A DNA stretch of 64,000 nt from Actinomycetes bacterium (GCA_021787035.1 JAJYMM010000062.1:1-64000), one strand, 5' to 3'. Shown: positions 45,383 through 54,926, numbered from the stretch's first letter. Notes: a model not told the origin generated them from the sequence alone. Translations and numbers: made by a program.

Positions 45383-46135
45383 GTGACTGCTGAAAGCAAG
45401 GGCCTCCCGCTCGGCACGGAGGAGCTCAATAAGTTCGATGAGCGCGGGTATTTGATAAACCGGCGCCAGTTGTTCGACCAAGGGCAATTGGACCGGCTCG
45501 AGTCGATCTTCAATGAGCACCGTGCCGCGCAAAGCGAGAAGCGGGGCGACGAGTTCGATACGCCCCACTTTGAAGATCGCCGGCTCTTGGAATACTTGCT
45601 GGCGCCGTCTCTGTTGGACCTGGTCGAGTGCATTGTCGGACCTAACATCGTCCTTTGGTCTAGCCACTTCATTTGCAAGGACCCCTTAGTCGGGCGAGCG
45701 ACCCCCTGGCACGAAGATTCGTCTTATTGGAGTGGAAGGCTCGACCGTTACGACCGCATCATCACGGTGTGGCTCGCGCTGGACGACGTAGACCGTTCCA
45801 ATGGTTGCATGCAGGTCATCCCTGGCTCGCACCTAGAAGGCGGCTTTTCAACCTACGAGGACGTCGATGGTATGACAAACACGTTCCAGTCGGAGATCGT
45901 GGATATCGACCTGAGCGAGGCGGTTGCTTTGGAGCTTCGGCGGGGCGAGTGCTCGCTCCACGATGGGAGGATAAAGCATGGGGCCGAGGCAAACCGTAGT
46001 GAGCGCAGACGTCTTGGTTACACGATGAGGTACTTGCCGGCAGAGGTCAGGGTGTGGCCGGAGCGCAACGTCGGGCACCGGCTGTGGCTCGCCCGCGGGG
46101 AGGCTGTGGCGCCGAACCATTACGAAAACGTGTAA
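45383..46135 (+). CDS. PhyH-family Fe(II)/2-oxoglutarate dioxygenase
   Basis: A 250-residue phytanoyl-CoA-dioxygenase-like enzyme. The iron ligands are the HxD of TPWHEDSSYWSG and the distal His of SLHDGRIKHGAEANRS; the Arg in SERRRLGYTM should hold 2-oxoglutarate. The family hydroxylates diverse small molecules. As last gene of the operon, 18 bases after the SIS gene, it may remove or prepare a substituent (for example O- or N-alkyl) on the imported sugar. GTG start with AAGGAGGG upstream. Confidence 0.84.
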   Translation: MTAESKGLPLGTEELNKFDERGYLINRRQLFDQGQLDRLESIFNEHRAAQSEKRGDEFDTPHFEDRRLLEYLLAPSLLDLVECIVGPNIVLWSSHFICKDPLVGRATPWHEDSSYWSGRLDRYDRIITVWLALDDVDRSNGCMQVIPGSHLEGGFSTYEDVDGMTNTFQSEIVDIDLSEAVALELRRGECSLHDGRIKHGAEANRSERRRLGYTMRYLPAEVRVWPERNVGHRLWLARGEAVAPNHYENV

Positions 46136-46159
46136 GGGAGACGCCCCAAAGGGGTTTGG

Positions 46160-48721
46160 CTAGGGGACAGGCCAGGACACGCGGCCACGTGGTTGCTCGC
46201 CGGGGCCTAGGGGTAGGAACGAGCGGGAATTAGTGGCCCGGCGGACCAGCGGGTTGTCCGTTTCGGTGGCGCGGTACATGCCGCCTCGGTCGGTGAAGAG
46301 CCAGAGCTCCAGAGGGGGGCTCTGACAGGCCACCATTGCCACCTCGCCGGCGGGGCCCTTGGCGGGTCGGTCGATGAGAGCTGACTGGACGCCAGCTGTC
46401 GCCCGGCCCTTCAGCGGGTACTCCTCCAGGGGGACGCAAAGCGCCATGCCCGTGACGTGCAAGGTGAGGAGCGACGACCCCTCTGCCTTGGCCGCGAAGA
46501 CCACCCGGTCTCCCGTGTCGACCTTTATGCCGGCAACCATGCCGGCTGCTGCGGTGGGCACGGGACGGAGCCTCGCTCCGGTCTCTAGGCGGAGCACCTG
46601 GCCGCGGGCCTTGGCGAGGAGGATCTCGTCGTCTTCGTCGTGGGGTACGACAGCGACGATGCGGTCGTCGGGTGGGACCTTGCAGCAGAGCGTGCCGGTG
46701 GCGCTTGCGTTCGCGATGGTCTTCGAGGGAAGCCGCTTTAGCTGGCCTCGAGCGGAGACGAGCAAGTAGTAAGGGGCGTCTCGCCCGCTGAAGGCGCTCA
46801 CTATGCTGTCGTCTTTAGCCAAGGCGACCACGGATTTGCCTGGACCGCCCTTGGCTTGGGCGTTGTCCGATAGGCTCACGCGCACGGCTTGACCTTGCTC
46901 TGTAAAAAGGAGCGCACGTTGGTCCGAACGGGTCGCCACCACGGCGACGAGGCTGGCCCCGTTAGCAAGGCGCATCGGTGCTGGGGAAGTGACCTTGCTC
47001 CCACGTGGGGAGACGAGGACCGACCCGTCCGAAGAGACGAAAGCCCAGACGTCCTCGGCCGGGGCGCTCGCCAGGACGACCTTTTTGGCCCGCCCATTTG
47101 AAGTTGCCAGCTCCGCGACCTCGGTAGTCGCCTCGGCGGAGATGATCGTCCGCCTAGGGCGCCCGAAGCGCTTCCGGACGTCCTTCAGCTCTTCACGGAT
47201 GATGCCCGTCACCCCGTCAGGGGAGGCAAGTAGGGCGCCTATCTCATCGACCCGAGCGCCCTTTTGGGTGATCTCCTCGTCGATGCGGAACTGGTTAAGG
47301 GCGTTTATACGCTTCAAGGCCATGTCCAAGATGTGCTGGGCCTGCACCTCGTCGATCGGTATGGCGCGGGACGCGCCGTGGGGCACGTACTTGAGCTGGG
47401 CCATGAGCTTGGCCTTGGAGTCCTCGTCGTCTCTGGCCCCACGGATGATGGCCACGACCTTGTCGATGACATCCGCCGCCGCCTTCTCGGCGAGAAGGAG
47501 GTGGAGCCGGCGTTCCAGTACGTCGCGCTCGTGTTGGAGGCGCCTAGTGACCACCTCCTTGCGGAACTCTATGAAGTGCTGGAGGATCTCGCGAAGCGAC
47601 AGGGTCTTGGGTACGTTGTCCACTAGCACGGTGAAATTGAACGCCAGGGTGTCCCTGAGCTTGGTGTGCTCGGCCAGTTCGTGCATCAACCGTTCGGGGG
47701 AGCCGCCGCGCTTTACCTTCACCTGGACGTCGACACCGTTGGCATCCGTCAGGTTTTTCGGTAGCTCGGCGGTGAAGATTTCAGTGACCTTTCCCGCCTT
47801 GGCCCCCTCCACCGCCTGCTCGACGATCGACTTGGCCGAGACCTGGTAAGGGAGCTCGCTGATTTTCAAGACGGGCTCGCCCGGCAGCTGCTCAATGCGG
47901 CCTTGGACGACCACCGTGCCCCGGCCGGTCTCATAGATGTCGGCCAGGTTTTCGGGGTTGACGACGATGCCACCACCAGGGAGGTCCGGTCCGGGCATGA
48001 CCTTCAGGAGCTTCAGGGTCGCGACGTCCGGGTCGTCTAGGACAAGGAGCGCCGCATTGACCACTTCGGCGAGGTTGTGGGGAGGTATCGAGCAGGCCAT
48101 CGCCCAACCCACACCCATCGAGCCATTGACGAGCAGGTTGGGGAAGGTGACGGGCAGGACCGTAGGCACCTGCTTGGTTTCGTCGAAGTTGGGCTCGTGC
48201 GCCACGACCTCTGGCCTCAGGTCGACGAGGAACTCGCTGGCCGCGGGTGAGAGGCGGCACTCCGTATAGCGCTGAGCGGCAGCCGGAGCCTCGTTGTGGA
48301 GGTTGCCCCAGTTGCCTTGGCCGTCTATCAGGGGCAAGCTGGACTGCCAGGGCTGGGCCATCCGGACCATTGCGTCGTAGACCGCCACGTCGCCGTGCGG
48401 GTGGTAGGTGCCGATCACCATCCCAACGGTCTTGGCCGACTTGGAGTACTTTCGGTCGGAGCGCAACCCGAGGTCGTCCATGGCCACGATGATCCGTCTT
48501 TGCACGGGCTTGAGGCCGTCTCGGACGTCTGGGAGAGCCCGGTTGGTATTGACGTAGCTCCCGTAGGCCCGGCCCCTGGCGAGCATCGCGTCGGAGTAGT
48601 CAACCTGCTCCCCGCTCCAAGGGAAAAAGAGGGCTTCTAGTTCCTCGTCTTCTCCCGGTCCCTGCCCAGTGGCTTCATCGGGGACGTCGAAAGGACCGGG
48701 CCCGTCGTCGGTAGTGCTCAC
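46160..48721 (-). CDS. parC: DNA topoisomerase IV subunit A
   Basis: An 853-residue type IIA topoisomerase A subunit. The breakage-reunion domain has [40 protein letters not shown] and the catalytic Tyr Y152 in [12 protein letters not shown]-terminal beta-propeller blades follow (about residues 520-850). The GyrA box QRRGGKG is not intact ([10 protein letters not shown]), favouring topoisomerase IV (decatenation, relaxation) over gyrase. It overlaps the stop of the upstream B subunit by 4 bases. It is convergent with the mannoside operon. Confidence 0.85.
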   Translation of the reverse strand: MSTTDDGPGPFDVPDEATGQGPGEDEELEALFFPWSGEQVDYSDAMLARGRAYGSYVNTNRALPDVRDGLKPVQRRIIVAMDDLGLRSDRKYSKSAKTVGMVIGTYHPHGDVAVYDAMVRMAQPWQSSLPLIDGQGNWGNLHNEAPAAAQRYTECRLSPAASEFLVDLRPEVVAHEPNFDETKQVPTVLPVTFPNLLVNGSMGVGWAMACSIPPHNLAEVVNAALLVLDDPDVATLKLLKVMPGPDLPGGGIVVNPENLADIYETGRGTVVVQGRIEQLPGEPVLKISELPYQVSAKSIVEQAVEGAKAGKVTEIFTAELPKNLTDANGVDVQVKVKRGGSPERLMHELAEHTKLRDTLAFNFTVLVDNVPKTLSLREILQHFIEFRKEVVTRRLQHERDVLERRLHLLLAEKAAADVIDKVVAIIRGARDDEDSKAKLMAQLKYVPHGASRAIPIDEVQAQHILDMALKRINALNQFRIDEEITQKGARVDEIGALLASPDGVTGIIREELKDVRKRFGRPRRTIISAEATTEVAELATSNGRAKKVVLASAPAEDVWAFVSSDGSVLVSPRGSKVTSPAPMRLANGASLVAVVATRSDQRALLFTEQGQAVRVSLSDNAQAKGGPGKSVVALAKDDSIVSAFSGRDAPYYLLVSARGQLKRLPSKTIANASATGTLCCKVPPDDRIVAVVPHDEDDEILLAKARGQVLRLETGARLRPVPTAAAGMVAGIKVDTGDRVVFAAKAEGSSLLTLHVTGMALCVPLEEYPLKGRATAGVQSALIDRPAKGPAGEVAMVACQSPPLELWLFTDRGGMYRATETDNPLVRRATNSRSFLPLGPGEQPRGRVSWPVP

Positions 48722-50757
48722 GCCAGCACCTCGAGGCCGACCTCTTCTAGCCAGTTTCTACGCTTGGCCGCCGCCACGGGGCCGTTGCCCATGATCAAGC
48801 TGAGCGTTTCCATGGACTCGGGGACATCTTCCATGGTCACTTGCTGCAGTTTCCGGGTAGAGGGGTCGAAGCAGGTCGCCCTCAGGTGCTCCCACGGCAT
48901 CTCGCCGAGGCCCTTGAACCGGCTGACGTCGTCGCCCTTGCGGTTGTGACGACGCAGGAGCTGTGACCGCTCGGCCTCGTCGTAGGCGTACACGAACTTC
49001 TCGCCTTTGGCATCGAGGTTGATCTTGAAGAGGGGAGGTCGGGCCAAGAAGACCCGGCCCTCGGATACGAGCGAGGGGAAGAGCTCGAAAAGCATGCCCA
49101 GGAGCAAGTTGCCGATGTGGGCACCATCTGTATCGGCGTCCGTGAGGATCACTACCTTTGCATAGCGGCGGTCTTTCTGCTCTAGCGAGGCCACGACCCT
49201 TTTGCCGGCGGCCTCTTTCCTGCCGCCCATGGCAATGAGGATGCTCTCGATCTCGGTGTTCCGCCAGATGCGGTCGTTGGAAGCGCCGAGGACGTTTAGG
49301 ATCTTCCCTCGGATCGGGAGGACCGCTTGGAAGTGCTTGTCCCTGGCATTGGCCGCCGTCCCAAGCGCAGAGTCACCCTCGACTATGTAAAGCTCACGCT
49401 CTTCTACTGGTCGCGACTCCAAGCAGTCGTCGAGTTTGCCGGGCAGGGGCGACTCGTCGAAGACGCCGCGCTTGCGCTTGGTGTCTGCGCGGCCTCGGGC
49501 GAGGCGTGAGTCCCTTGCTTCCGAACAGCGGGCGAGGATCGCCTCGGCGTCGGACTTGTGGCGCTTGTCGCGCAGCCACTCCGAAAGCGCCGCGTAAACG
49601 AAGGTCTGCACCGCGCCTTTGGCCTCGGAGTTGTTGAGCTTGTTTTTGGTCTGACCTTCGAACTGGGGGTCCGCCAGCTTGACCGATACTGCCGCGGTCA
49701 GGCCCTCCCAGATGTCTTTGGGGTGGAACGACTCCTTCTTGTCTTGTTTCAAGCGCCCTGCTTCGTAGGCAAAGCGGTTCATGACGCTCGTAAGGGCTGC
49801 CCTCAGGCCTTCGACGTGCGTGCCACCGTCCACGGTCGAGATGACGTTCGCGAAGGAATGAGCGCGCTCGGCCTCGTCGGTCTTGCCGTTCCACGCCGTC
49901 CACTGGAGGGCGACCTCGACCGAAATTGCGGCGCTATTGCGCTCCTGTCCGGTGCGCTCCTGTCCGGTGCGCTCCTGTCCGGGAGCGTCGTCCGAAGACA
50001 GGTAGACGACGTCGCGGTGCACCGGCGCGCGCTCTGCGTTCGCGTCGATCTCGCGCACGTAGTCCGCTATGCCGTTGCGTGAGACAAACACCTTTTCTGG
50101 GTGGCCTGGCCACCGGAGGACGAAACTGAGCCCTTTCACCAAGAAGCTCTTCTCCCTGAGGCGAGCTTCCACGGTCGTGTAGGAGTACCGGGCGTCCGGC
50201 TCGAACACGGATTGGTCGAACATAAAGCGCACCGTCGTCCCGGTCTTTGCCCCCTTGCCCAGGGCCCGGCCCCTGGTGAGCGCCTTGACGGGGAGCCCCT
50301 TTTCGTAACGCACCGTCCAGAGGTAGCCATCACGGGCTACCTCTGCTTCGAGCCAGGCGGAGAGGGCGTTGGTCACAGCGGCGCCGACACCGTGGAGGCC
50401 TCCGGTGACCTTGTACCCGCCGTCACCGAACTTGGCCCCGCCGTGGAGCTTGGTGAAGACGATGTCAATGGCGGGGAGGCCGGTTTGCTTGTGGGTACCG
50501 ACTGGGATACCGCGACCGTCGTCTGTCACCTGGACCACATTGCCGGCGAGCAGCTCGACGGTGATGGACTTGCAGTACCCGGCGAGCGCTTCGTCGACCG
50601 CGTTGTCGACGATCTCCCAGATCAAGTGGTGGAGGCCCCTCGACGTGGTCGAGCCGATGTACATACCGGGTCGGAGCCGGACGGGCTCCAGTCCTTCCAG
50701 GACCCGGAAGTTGTCAGCGGTATAGCTGCCGTTGGCGGTGTTGTCTCCGTTGGGCAC
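48718..50757 (-). CDS. parE: DNA topoisomerase IV subunit B
   Basis: A 679-residue ATPase subunit. The GHKL site has [11 protein letters not shown] (E48), DDGRGIPVG and [15 protein letters not shown]; the TOPRIM domain has E460 in VEGDSA and the DxDxD in [11 protein letters not shown] (D540/D542/D544), the form typical of ParE/GrlB. Residues about 260-274 are three copies of GQERT encoded by a 15-bp tandem repeat, in the transducer region where it probably extends a surface loop. parE-parC order and overlap are as usual. Confidence 0.86.
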   Translation of the reverse strand: MPNGDNTANGSYTADNFRVLEGLEPVRLRPGMYIGSTTSRGLHHLIWEIVDNAVDEALAGYCKSITVELLAGNVVQVTDDGRGIPVGTHKQTGLPAIDIVFTKLHGGAKFGDGGYKVTGGLHGVGAAVTNALSAWLEAEVARDGYLWTVRYEKGLPVKALTRGRALGKGAKTGTTVRFMFDQSVFEPDARYSYTTVEARLREKSFLVKGLSFVLRWPGHPEKVFVSRNGIADYVREIDANAERAPVHRDVVYLSSDDAPGQERTGQERTGQERNSAAISVEVALQWTAWNGKTDEAERAHSFANVISTVDGGTHVEGLRAALTSVMNRFAYEAGRLKQDKKESFHPKDIWEGLTAAVSVKLADPQFEGQTKNKLNNSEAKGAVQTFVYAALSEWLRDKRHKSDAEAILARCSEARDSRLARGRADTKRKRGVFDESPLPGKLDDCLESRPVEERELYIVEGDSALGTAANARDKHFQAVLPIRGKILNVLGASNDRIWRNTEIESILIAMGGRKEAAGKRVVASLEQKDRRYAKVVILTDADTDGAHIGNLLLGMLFELFPSLVSEGRVFLARPPLFKINLDAKGEKFVYAYDEAERSQLLRRHNRKGDDVSRFKGLGEMPWEHLRATCFDPSTRKLQQVTMEDVPESMETLSLIMGNGPVAAAKRRNWLEEVGLEVLA
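49939..49983 (-). repeat. 15-bp tandem repeat, three copies, inside parE
   Basis: GCGCTCCTGTCCGGT (plus strand) at 49939-49953 and 49954-49968, and a one-base variant at 49969-49983. It keeps frame and encodes [15 protein letters not shown]. Confidence 0.92.
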
Positions 50758-50849
50758 GGCTCGACCTTAGCGAGTGGGCGTGACGCCTCACTGGGCCACG
50801 GGGACATGCAGGTGCCACCTCGAAGGCGCCCGGCCACTAATGTCTCGCC

Positions 50850-51764
50850 ATGATCCTCGACGAGCCGCGGTTGGTCGCAACGGAGTGGGAGGTCCTAGAC
50901 GAGCGCTTCAGGCCGTGCGTCGGGGACCGCTCGCTCCAATGCCTACATACTGGCAACCGCTGGGCGGAGGGGCCGGCATGGGTGCCGGCAGGGCGCTACC
51001 TCGTATGGAGCGACGTGCCCGGCAACAGGCTCCTCCGCTGGGATGAGACGACTGGTGCCGTCGGTGTTTTCCGTTCCCCCTCTGGGTTTTCCAATGGCAA
51101 CACTCTCGACCGGCTGGGTCGCCTCGTCACCTGCGAGCAGAAGCACCGGCGGGTCACGCGCACCGAGCACGACGGTTCGGTGACTGTCCTCGCCGACCAC
51201 TTCGAAGGCCGGCGCCTGAACAGCCCGAACGACGTGGTGGTCGCCGCCGACGGGTCGATCTGGTTCTCCGACCCTACCTACGGTATCCGCAACCACTATG
51301 AGGGGGACCGGTCGCCGAGCGAGACGGAGACCAACAACGTCTACCGCCTCGACCCCGCGACGGGCGCCATGACCGTGCAGGCCGACGACTTCGACCAGCC
51401 CAACGGGCTCTGCTTCTCGCCCGACGAAAAGACGCTCTACATCTCAGACACCGCTCGCCGGCATATGCGCTCGTTTGCCGTCGGTCCCGGCGGGGACCTC
51501 GCCGGCGGCGACGTCTTTGCCACCTGCACTGCCGGCGCTTTTGATGGGTTCCGTGCCGACGATGAAGGGCGGATTTGGACGTCGGCGGCCGACGGCGTCC
51601 ACTGCTACGACCCTGACGGGACCCTTATCGGCAAGCTGCGCGTACCCGAGGTCGTGGCCAACGTGACCTTTGGCGGCGACCGGCGAAACCAGCTCTTCAT
51701 CACGGCCACCACCTCGGTTTATACCCTTCTTGTGGGCGTTCGGGGGCTCAACCTGCTCAGCTAG
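50850..51764 (+). CDS. SMP-30/gluconolactonase-family lactonase
   Basis: A 304-residue six-blade beta-propeller: NRWAEGPAWVPAGRYLVWSD (metal Glu in EGP), RRLNSPNDVVVAADGSIWFS (metal Asn), QPNGLCFSPDEKTLYISDTA and FDGFRADDEGRIWTSAADGV (metal Asp region). Members open sugar lactones with a divalent metal. The substrate is probably a sugar lactone. It is divergent from parE. Confidence 0.86.
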   Translation: MILDEPRLVATEWEVLDERFRPCVGDRSLQCLHTGNRWAEGPAWVPAGRYLVWSDVPGNRLLRWDETTGAVGVFRSPSGFSNGNTLDRLGRLVTCEQKHRRVTRTEHDGSVTVLADHFEGRRLNSPNDVVVAADGSIWFSDPTYGIRNHYEGDRSPSETETNNVYRLDPATGAMTVQADDFDQPNGLCFSPDEKTLYISDTARRHMRSFAVGPGGDLAGGDVFATCTAGAFDGFRADDEGRIWTSAADGVHCYDPDGTLIGKLRVPEVVANVTFGGDRRNQLFITATTSVYTLLVGVRGLNLLS

Positions 51765-51812
51765 CGGCGGCTCCTGGCGGTGCGGCTCCTACCGGTGCCT
51801 ACATGGGCTCGC

Positions 51813-52838
51813 TCAATCAACCTCGACCACTGCGACGGTATCGCCACGGGCGATTGCGAAACGCCTGTGATCGGAGTCTACGGCGACCGGCGGGGGAGGC
51901 TCCCGGAGCTGCCAGATCACGCTGCCATCTTGGGTGCCACTGTCGATGTCCTTCCATTCCTGCAGGGTCCTTCCGCTGGCAGCGTCGACTAGGCGCGGGT
52001 GTGAGAACAGGCAGAGCAGCTGGGAGCGCATGGCGTGCATGGTGCCCGTTCGCTGCTCGAGACGCGCCACGGAGACCCAGGCGCCCTCGTCAAACGACCA
52101 GAGCCCAAGTTGCCCGGGCGAAAGGACCCCCTCCTCGTGGACTGGCCGTCCCGGGCTCATGCTCACGGCGAGCAGGTCGGGGCCGAGCCAGCAGGCGGCT
52201 TCCACCGAGCCGCCAATCGCCGACCTGGGTAGCAGCCCCGGGCCGTCCAGGTGGGAGCTGTCCTCCAGCGCGTTGGAGGTGTCGAAGACCATGGCGACCC
52301 CCACAGGGCTCCCCACCCATCCGGCCGAGAGCAAGTACCGCCCGCCGGGACTGAAGCAAAGACGCGAGTGGAAGACGTCGGCGGCGCGCGAAGAGGCCGC
52401 GCACAGGGGTTCACCCCGGGCGAGGGTCTCCAGGGCTATGCGGTAGTAGCCCTCTGGGCAGTGGGCGAGCGCCTCTTGGCCTCCGGGCAGCTCGGTGACG
52501 GCGATCGGGTACTCGAAGGCGTTGGCCTTGTAGTAGCTGCGGTTCAGCTCACGGACGGGGTAGTGCGCGTTGGTGACTAGGGCCTTGGTGCCGAGCGAGC
52601 TGTAGAGCACCCGGAGCCCGCTCGGTGCGACGAGGGCCCTGTCGAAATCGAAGCCCCAGTCGCGGGTAGCCGGCATGGTGGAGCCGTCCAAGCCCACAGT
52701 TGCGTGCCCCCCGGCCAGGTCCACCAGTGACCCTTCCAGCCAGGCCAACGAGCGGGCCTTGTGGCCTCGCTCGAAGCGCAAGTGGACCGCGCCTGCCTGT
52801 CGGGAACTTGGGCCCGGGTCGGTCACGGAGCTGTGCAT
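51813..52838 (-). CDS. Beta-propeller-like hypothetical protein
   Basis: A 341-residue protein with repeated short beta segments (LCFSPGGRYLLSAGWVGSPV, AMVFDTSNALEDSSHLDGPG, QLGLWSFDEGAWVSVARLEQ, RRFAIARGDTVAVVEVD) that suggest a WD40-like propeller. No signal peptide or catalytic motif is apparent. ATG 52838 was chosen because the longer frame to 53159 overlaps the divergent SRPBCC gene. Function unknown. Confidence 0.65.
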   Translation of the reverse strand: MHSSVTDPGPSSRQAGAVHLRFERGHKARSLAWLEGSLVDLAGGHATVGLDGSTMPATRDWGFDFDRALVAPSGLRVLYSSLGTKALVTNAHYPVRELNRSYYKANAFEYPIAVTELPGGQEALAHCPEGYYRIALETLARGEPLCAASSRAADVFHSRLCFSPGGRYLLSAGWVGSPVGVAMVFDTSNALEDSSHLDGPGLLPRSAIGGSVEAACWLGPDLLAVSMSPGRPVHEEGVLSPGQLGLWSFDEGAWVSVARLEQRTGTMHAMRSQLLCLFSHPRLVDAASGRTLQEWKDIDSGTQDGSVIWQLREPPPPVAVDSDHRRFAIARGDTVAVVEVD

Positions 52839-52947
52839 AGTAGGGATGTCGGCACGTACGCACCTGCGCAGTAGGGGCCCTTCCTCAACCGCTACGGGAG
52901 GCACGGAGGATTGGAACGGCCCGGCCGTGCTGTGCTTGGCTGTCCAG

Positions 52948-53436
52948 GTGACTAGCCACGAGGGACCGCCCCGCAGGGTCAGTGCCAGCCGCGAGATCGC
53001 TGCCAGCCCCGAGCGGATCTTTGAGCTGATCGCCGAGCCGGCCAACCAACCGCGCTGGGACGGCAACGATAACCTGAGCGAGGCAGCTGCAGGGCAGCGC
53101 GTCCGGTCTAAAGGCGACGTGTTCCAAATGAGGCTTACCAGTGGTGGCACCCGGGACAACCACGTGGTCGACTTTGCCGAGGGCAGGCGGATCGCCTGGA
53201 AGCCTTCCGAGCCGGGTCAAGCTCCCCCCGGTCACCTCTGGGCTTGGGAGCTCGAGCCGCTCGGGTCGTCACGGACCTTGGTCACCCACACCTACGACTG
53301 GACCGAGCTGGTCGACGAAAAACGCTTCGCTCGAGCCAGAGCCACCACTGCCGACAAGCTCGAGGCTTCGCTCGCCCGTCTCGCCGCCATAGCTGAGGCG
53401 CCGGACGGTCAGGTCGCGCCTAAACCGACGCCCTGA
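52948..53436 (+). CDS. SRPBCC-family protein
   Basis: A START-like protein of about 162 residues: VSASREIAASPERIFELIAE, ANQPRWDGNDNLSEAAAGQR, FAEGRRIAWKPSEPGQAPPG and TLVTHTYDWTELVDEKRFAR, the pattern of polyketide-cyclase/dehydrase-like lipid or ligand binders. The start is uncertain: GTG 52948 matches the fold boundary, ATG 52846 would add a Ser/Arg-rich tail. It is divergent from the propeller-like gene. Confidence 0.72.
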   Translation: MTSHEGPPRRVSASREIAASPERIFELIAEPANQPRWDGNDNLSEAAAGQRVRSKGDVFQMRLTSGGTRDNHVVDFAEGRRIAWKPSEPGQAPPGHLWAWELEPLGSSRTLVTHTYDWTELVDEKRFARARATTADKLEASLARLAAIAEAPDGQVAPKPTP

Positions 53437-53457
53437 TCTCGGGGCCGCACGTCAGGC

Positions 53458-53847
53458 CTATTCCGGGCCTGGCGCCACGGCGAGCACCGTTATTTCGACT
53501 TTGACCCGAGGTGCAAGCGACACCCCCACTGTCGTGCGGGCCGGGTAGGGCGGCGAGAACACATGCTCGTACGCCTCGTTCATCGCTTGGAAGTCGTCCA
53601 TGCAAGCAAGGAAAACGTCAACTCGGAGGACGTCGTCGAGGCCACAGCCTGAGGACGAGAGGGCTGCGGCTACATTGCGGAAGGCCTGAGCGGTCTGCGC
53701 CGAGACGTCATCTGAGGCGAGCGAGCCAGTGGCAGGATCTATGCCGACCTGACCGGCCACGGCTACGATCGCGCCGATCCTTGCGAGCTGAGAATAGGGG
53801 CCGGCAGGTTTTGGAGCATTGGGGGTGCGTCCTTCTGTCCTGGTCAA
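53458..53847 (-). CDS. RidA-family (YjgF/YER057c) protein
   Basis: A 129-residue protein: APKPAGPYSQLARIGAIVAV, AGQVGIDPATGSLASDDVSA, QTAQAFRNVAAALSSSGCGL and PPYPARTTVGVSLAPRVKVE. The Arg in YPARTTV is the catalytic Arg that hydrolyses reactive enamine/imine intermediates in RidA proteins. Its upstream region holds a 15-bp triplication. Confidence 0.86.
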   Translation of the reverse strand: MTRTEGRTPNAPKPAGPYSQLARIGAIVAVAGQVGIDPATGSLASDDVSAQTAQAFRNVAAALSSSGCGLDDVLRVDVFLACMDDFQAMNEAYEHVFSPPYPARTTVGVSLAPRVKVEITVLAVAPGPE

Positions 53848-53870
53848 TCTCTTTGCCTCCTGTGCGTTTG

Positions 53871-53915
53871 CTGGACCAAATGGGGCTGGACCAAATGGGG
53901 CTGGACCAAATGGGG
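53871..53915. repeat. 15-bp tandem repeat, three perfect copies, upstream of ridA-like gene
   Basis: CTGGACCAAATGGGG at 53871-53885, 53886-53900 and 53901-53915. It is 24-68 bases upstream of the RidA start, in its promoter or leader region. Confidence 0.92.
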
Positions 53916-54022
53916 CTGGGCTGGATAGTGCTGACCAAATCGGGCCGTAGGAAGGCTAGCCGCAGTGCTCGCTGGCCTGCCTGGGTGAAGGCCTGCTGCC
54001 AGGCCCGAGCTATCCTGACGTC

Positions 54023-54283
54023 GTGCAAGCCCCTGCGCTCGAGCCATCTAACGGCCTCTACCGCTTTAGCTGCCCACGCTGTGACAAGGAGGTAGCGGAG
54101 CGTTTCTACGGTCCTTGCAGCGAGTGCCGCGAGCAGCTCAACGAGACCGCCTATCGCCCACCAGCAGCGGGCGAGGACATCGAGAGGCAACGCTTCGAGC
54201 CGAAGATGAACGTTGTCCCGAACGACGTCACCGCGCGGGTCGAGCGTGACGAGCCGGAGGAAGACGACGACCACGGGGATTGA
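54023..54283 (+). CDS. Small zinc-ribbon protein
   Basis: An 86-residue protein with YRFSCPRCDKEVAERFYGPC then SECREQLN: two C-x2-C pairs 13-14 residues apart, a zinc ribbon. The rest is acidic, ending EEDDDHGD. The GTG start has no strong ribosome site. Proteins of this size and pattern are frequent in actinobacteria and uncharacterised. Confidence 0.7.
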   Translation: MQAPALEPSNGLYRFSCPRCDKEVAERFYGPCSECREQLNETAYRPPAAGEDIERQRFEPKMNVVPNDVTARVERDEPEEDDDHGD

Positions 54284-54316
54284 CCCCGGCTTCTAGCGGG
54301 CCAACCACTCGGTGGG

Positions 54317-54370
54317 TTGACATCGTCGCGCGTCAGGCTTATCCTGACTATGAGTCAGGCTTATCCTGAC
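54317..54370 (+). promoter_or_regulatory. Promoter with duplicated GTCAGG-N5-CCTGAC operator
   Basis: TTGACA (54317-54322), 17 bases, TATCCT (54340-54345) is a near-consensus promoter. The 17-bp inverted repeat GTCAGGCTTATCCTGAC at 54332-54348 covers the -10 box, and an identical copy sits at 54354-54370, 22 bases further on, about two helical turns. A repressor could bind both sites cooperatively. Confidence 0.72.
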
Positions 54371-54395
54371 ACCTGTGGTGACGAGGAGGAGACGC

Positions 54396-54806
54396 GTGGC
54401 ACGTAGCGCAATCGAGGATGGCTTGGGGTGTTCGTTCTGTGGCAAGGACCAGCACGAGGTCCTTCGCTTGGTCGCAGGGCCCGGCGTTTACATCTGCAAT
54501 GAATGCGTGGACCTCTGCAACCAGATCATTGCCGAAGAGCTCGACGCGAAAGAGCCTGGAGACGCCGACGCGCCGGCGGCGAGCCGTGGGGACCCCCCGC
54601 CAATGCTGAAAGCCTGGGACAGCCTGTCGGACGAAGAGTTGCTTGACGAGATGGTCAAGGCTCACGCTGCTCACGACAATGTGGACCGCGGTGTCGCGCT
54701 GCACGTCAAAGCGCTGAGGGCAAGGGGAGTCAGCTGGGCGCGTATAGGCGACGCGCTCGGTATGACCCGCCAATCGGCTTGGGAACGGTTCTCCGGCGAG
54801 GACTGA
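54396..54806 (+). CDS. ClpX-type zinc-finger protein with C-terminal HTH-like segment
   Basis: A 136-residue protein. Residues about 11-36 ([20 protein letters not shown], then [18 protein letters not shown]) are the C4 zinc finger normally at the N-terminus of ClpX (C-x2-C-x18-C-x2-C), but no AAA+ domain follows. The C-terminus ([20 protein letters not shown]) resembles a helix-turn-helix. GTG 54396 is chosen for the GAGGAGGA site 6 bases upstream. The double operator before it suggests it may regulate itself. Confidence 0.8.
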   Translation: MARSAIEDGLGCSFCGKDQHEVLRLVAGPGVYICNECVDLCNQIIAEELDAKEPGDADAPAASRGDPPPMLKAWDSLSDEELLDEMVKAHAAHDNVDRGVALHVKALRARGVSWARIGDALGMTRQSAWERFSGED

Positions 54807-54835
54807 CGCTTCGCCGCTCTTGTCGCTCCCAGGGC

Positions 54836-54880
54836 GAGCCACATCTGGACGAGCCACATCTGGGCGAGCCACATCTGGAC
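54836..54880. repeat. 15-bp tandem repeat, three copies, between convergent genes
   Basis: GAGCCACATCTGGAC at 54836-54850 and 54866-54880, with a one-base variant at 54851-54865. It ends 3 bases before a strong terminator hairpin. Confidence 0.92.
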
Positions 54881-54883
54881 GAA

Positions 54884-54926
54884 AAAGCGGCCGGGGGCCT
54901 CCGAGGAGGCCTTGTCCGGCCGCTTT
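54884..54926. terminator. Bidirectional terminator between convergent genes
   Basis: AAAGCGGCCGG pairs with CCGGCCGCTTT, enclosing a second stem GGCCTCC/GGAGGCC. The A-run on the left and T-run on the right allow termination from either side, fitting the convergent genes at 54806 and 54953. Confidence 0.82.

Noticed and set aside
46144-46157. GCCCC-AAA-GGGG as a terminator between the mannoside operon and parC
   Set aside because: The stem is only 4 bp and shows no clear T-run, too weak to claim.
53871-53915. Short repeats as a possible CRISPR array
   Set aside because: Units are directly adjacent with no spacers and are only 15 bp; no cas gene is present.
53708-54274. Minus-strand frame of 188 residues as a gene
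   Set aside because: It runs antisense through the RidA promoter repeat and the zinc-ribbon gene and has no domain; its repeated IWSSP segment is only the translated 15-bp repeat.
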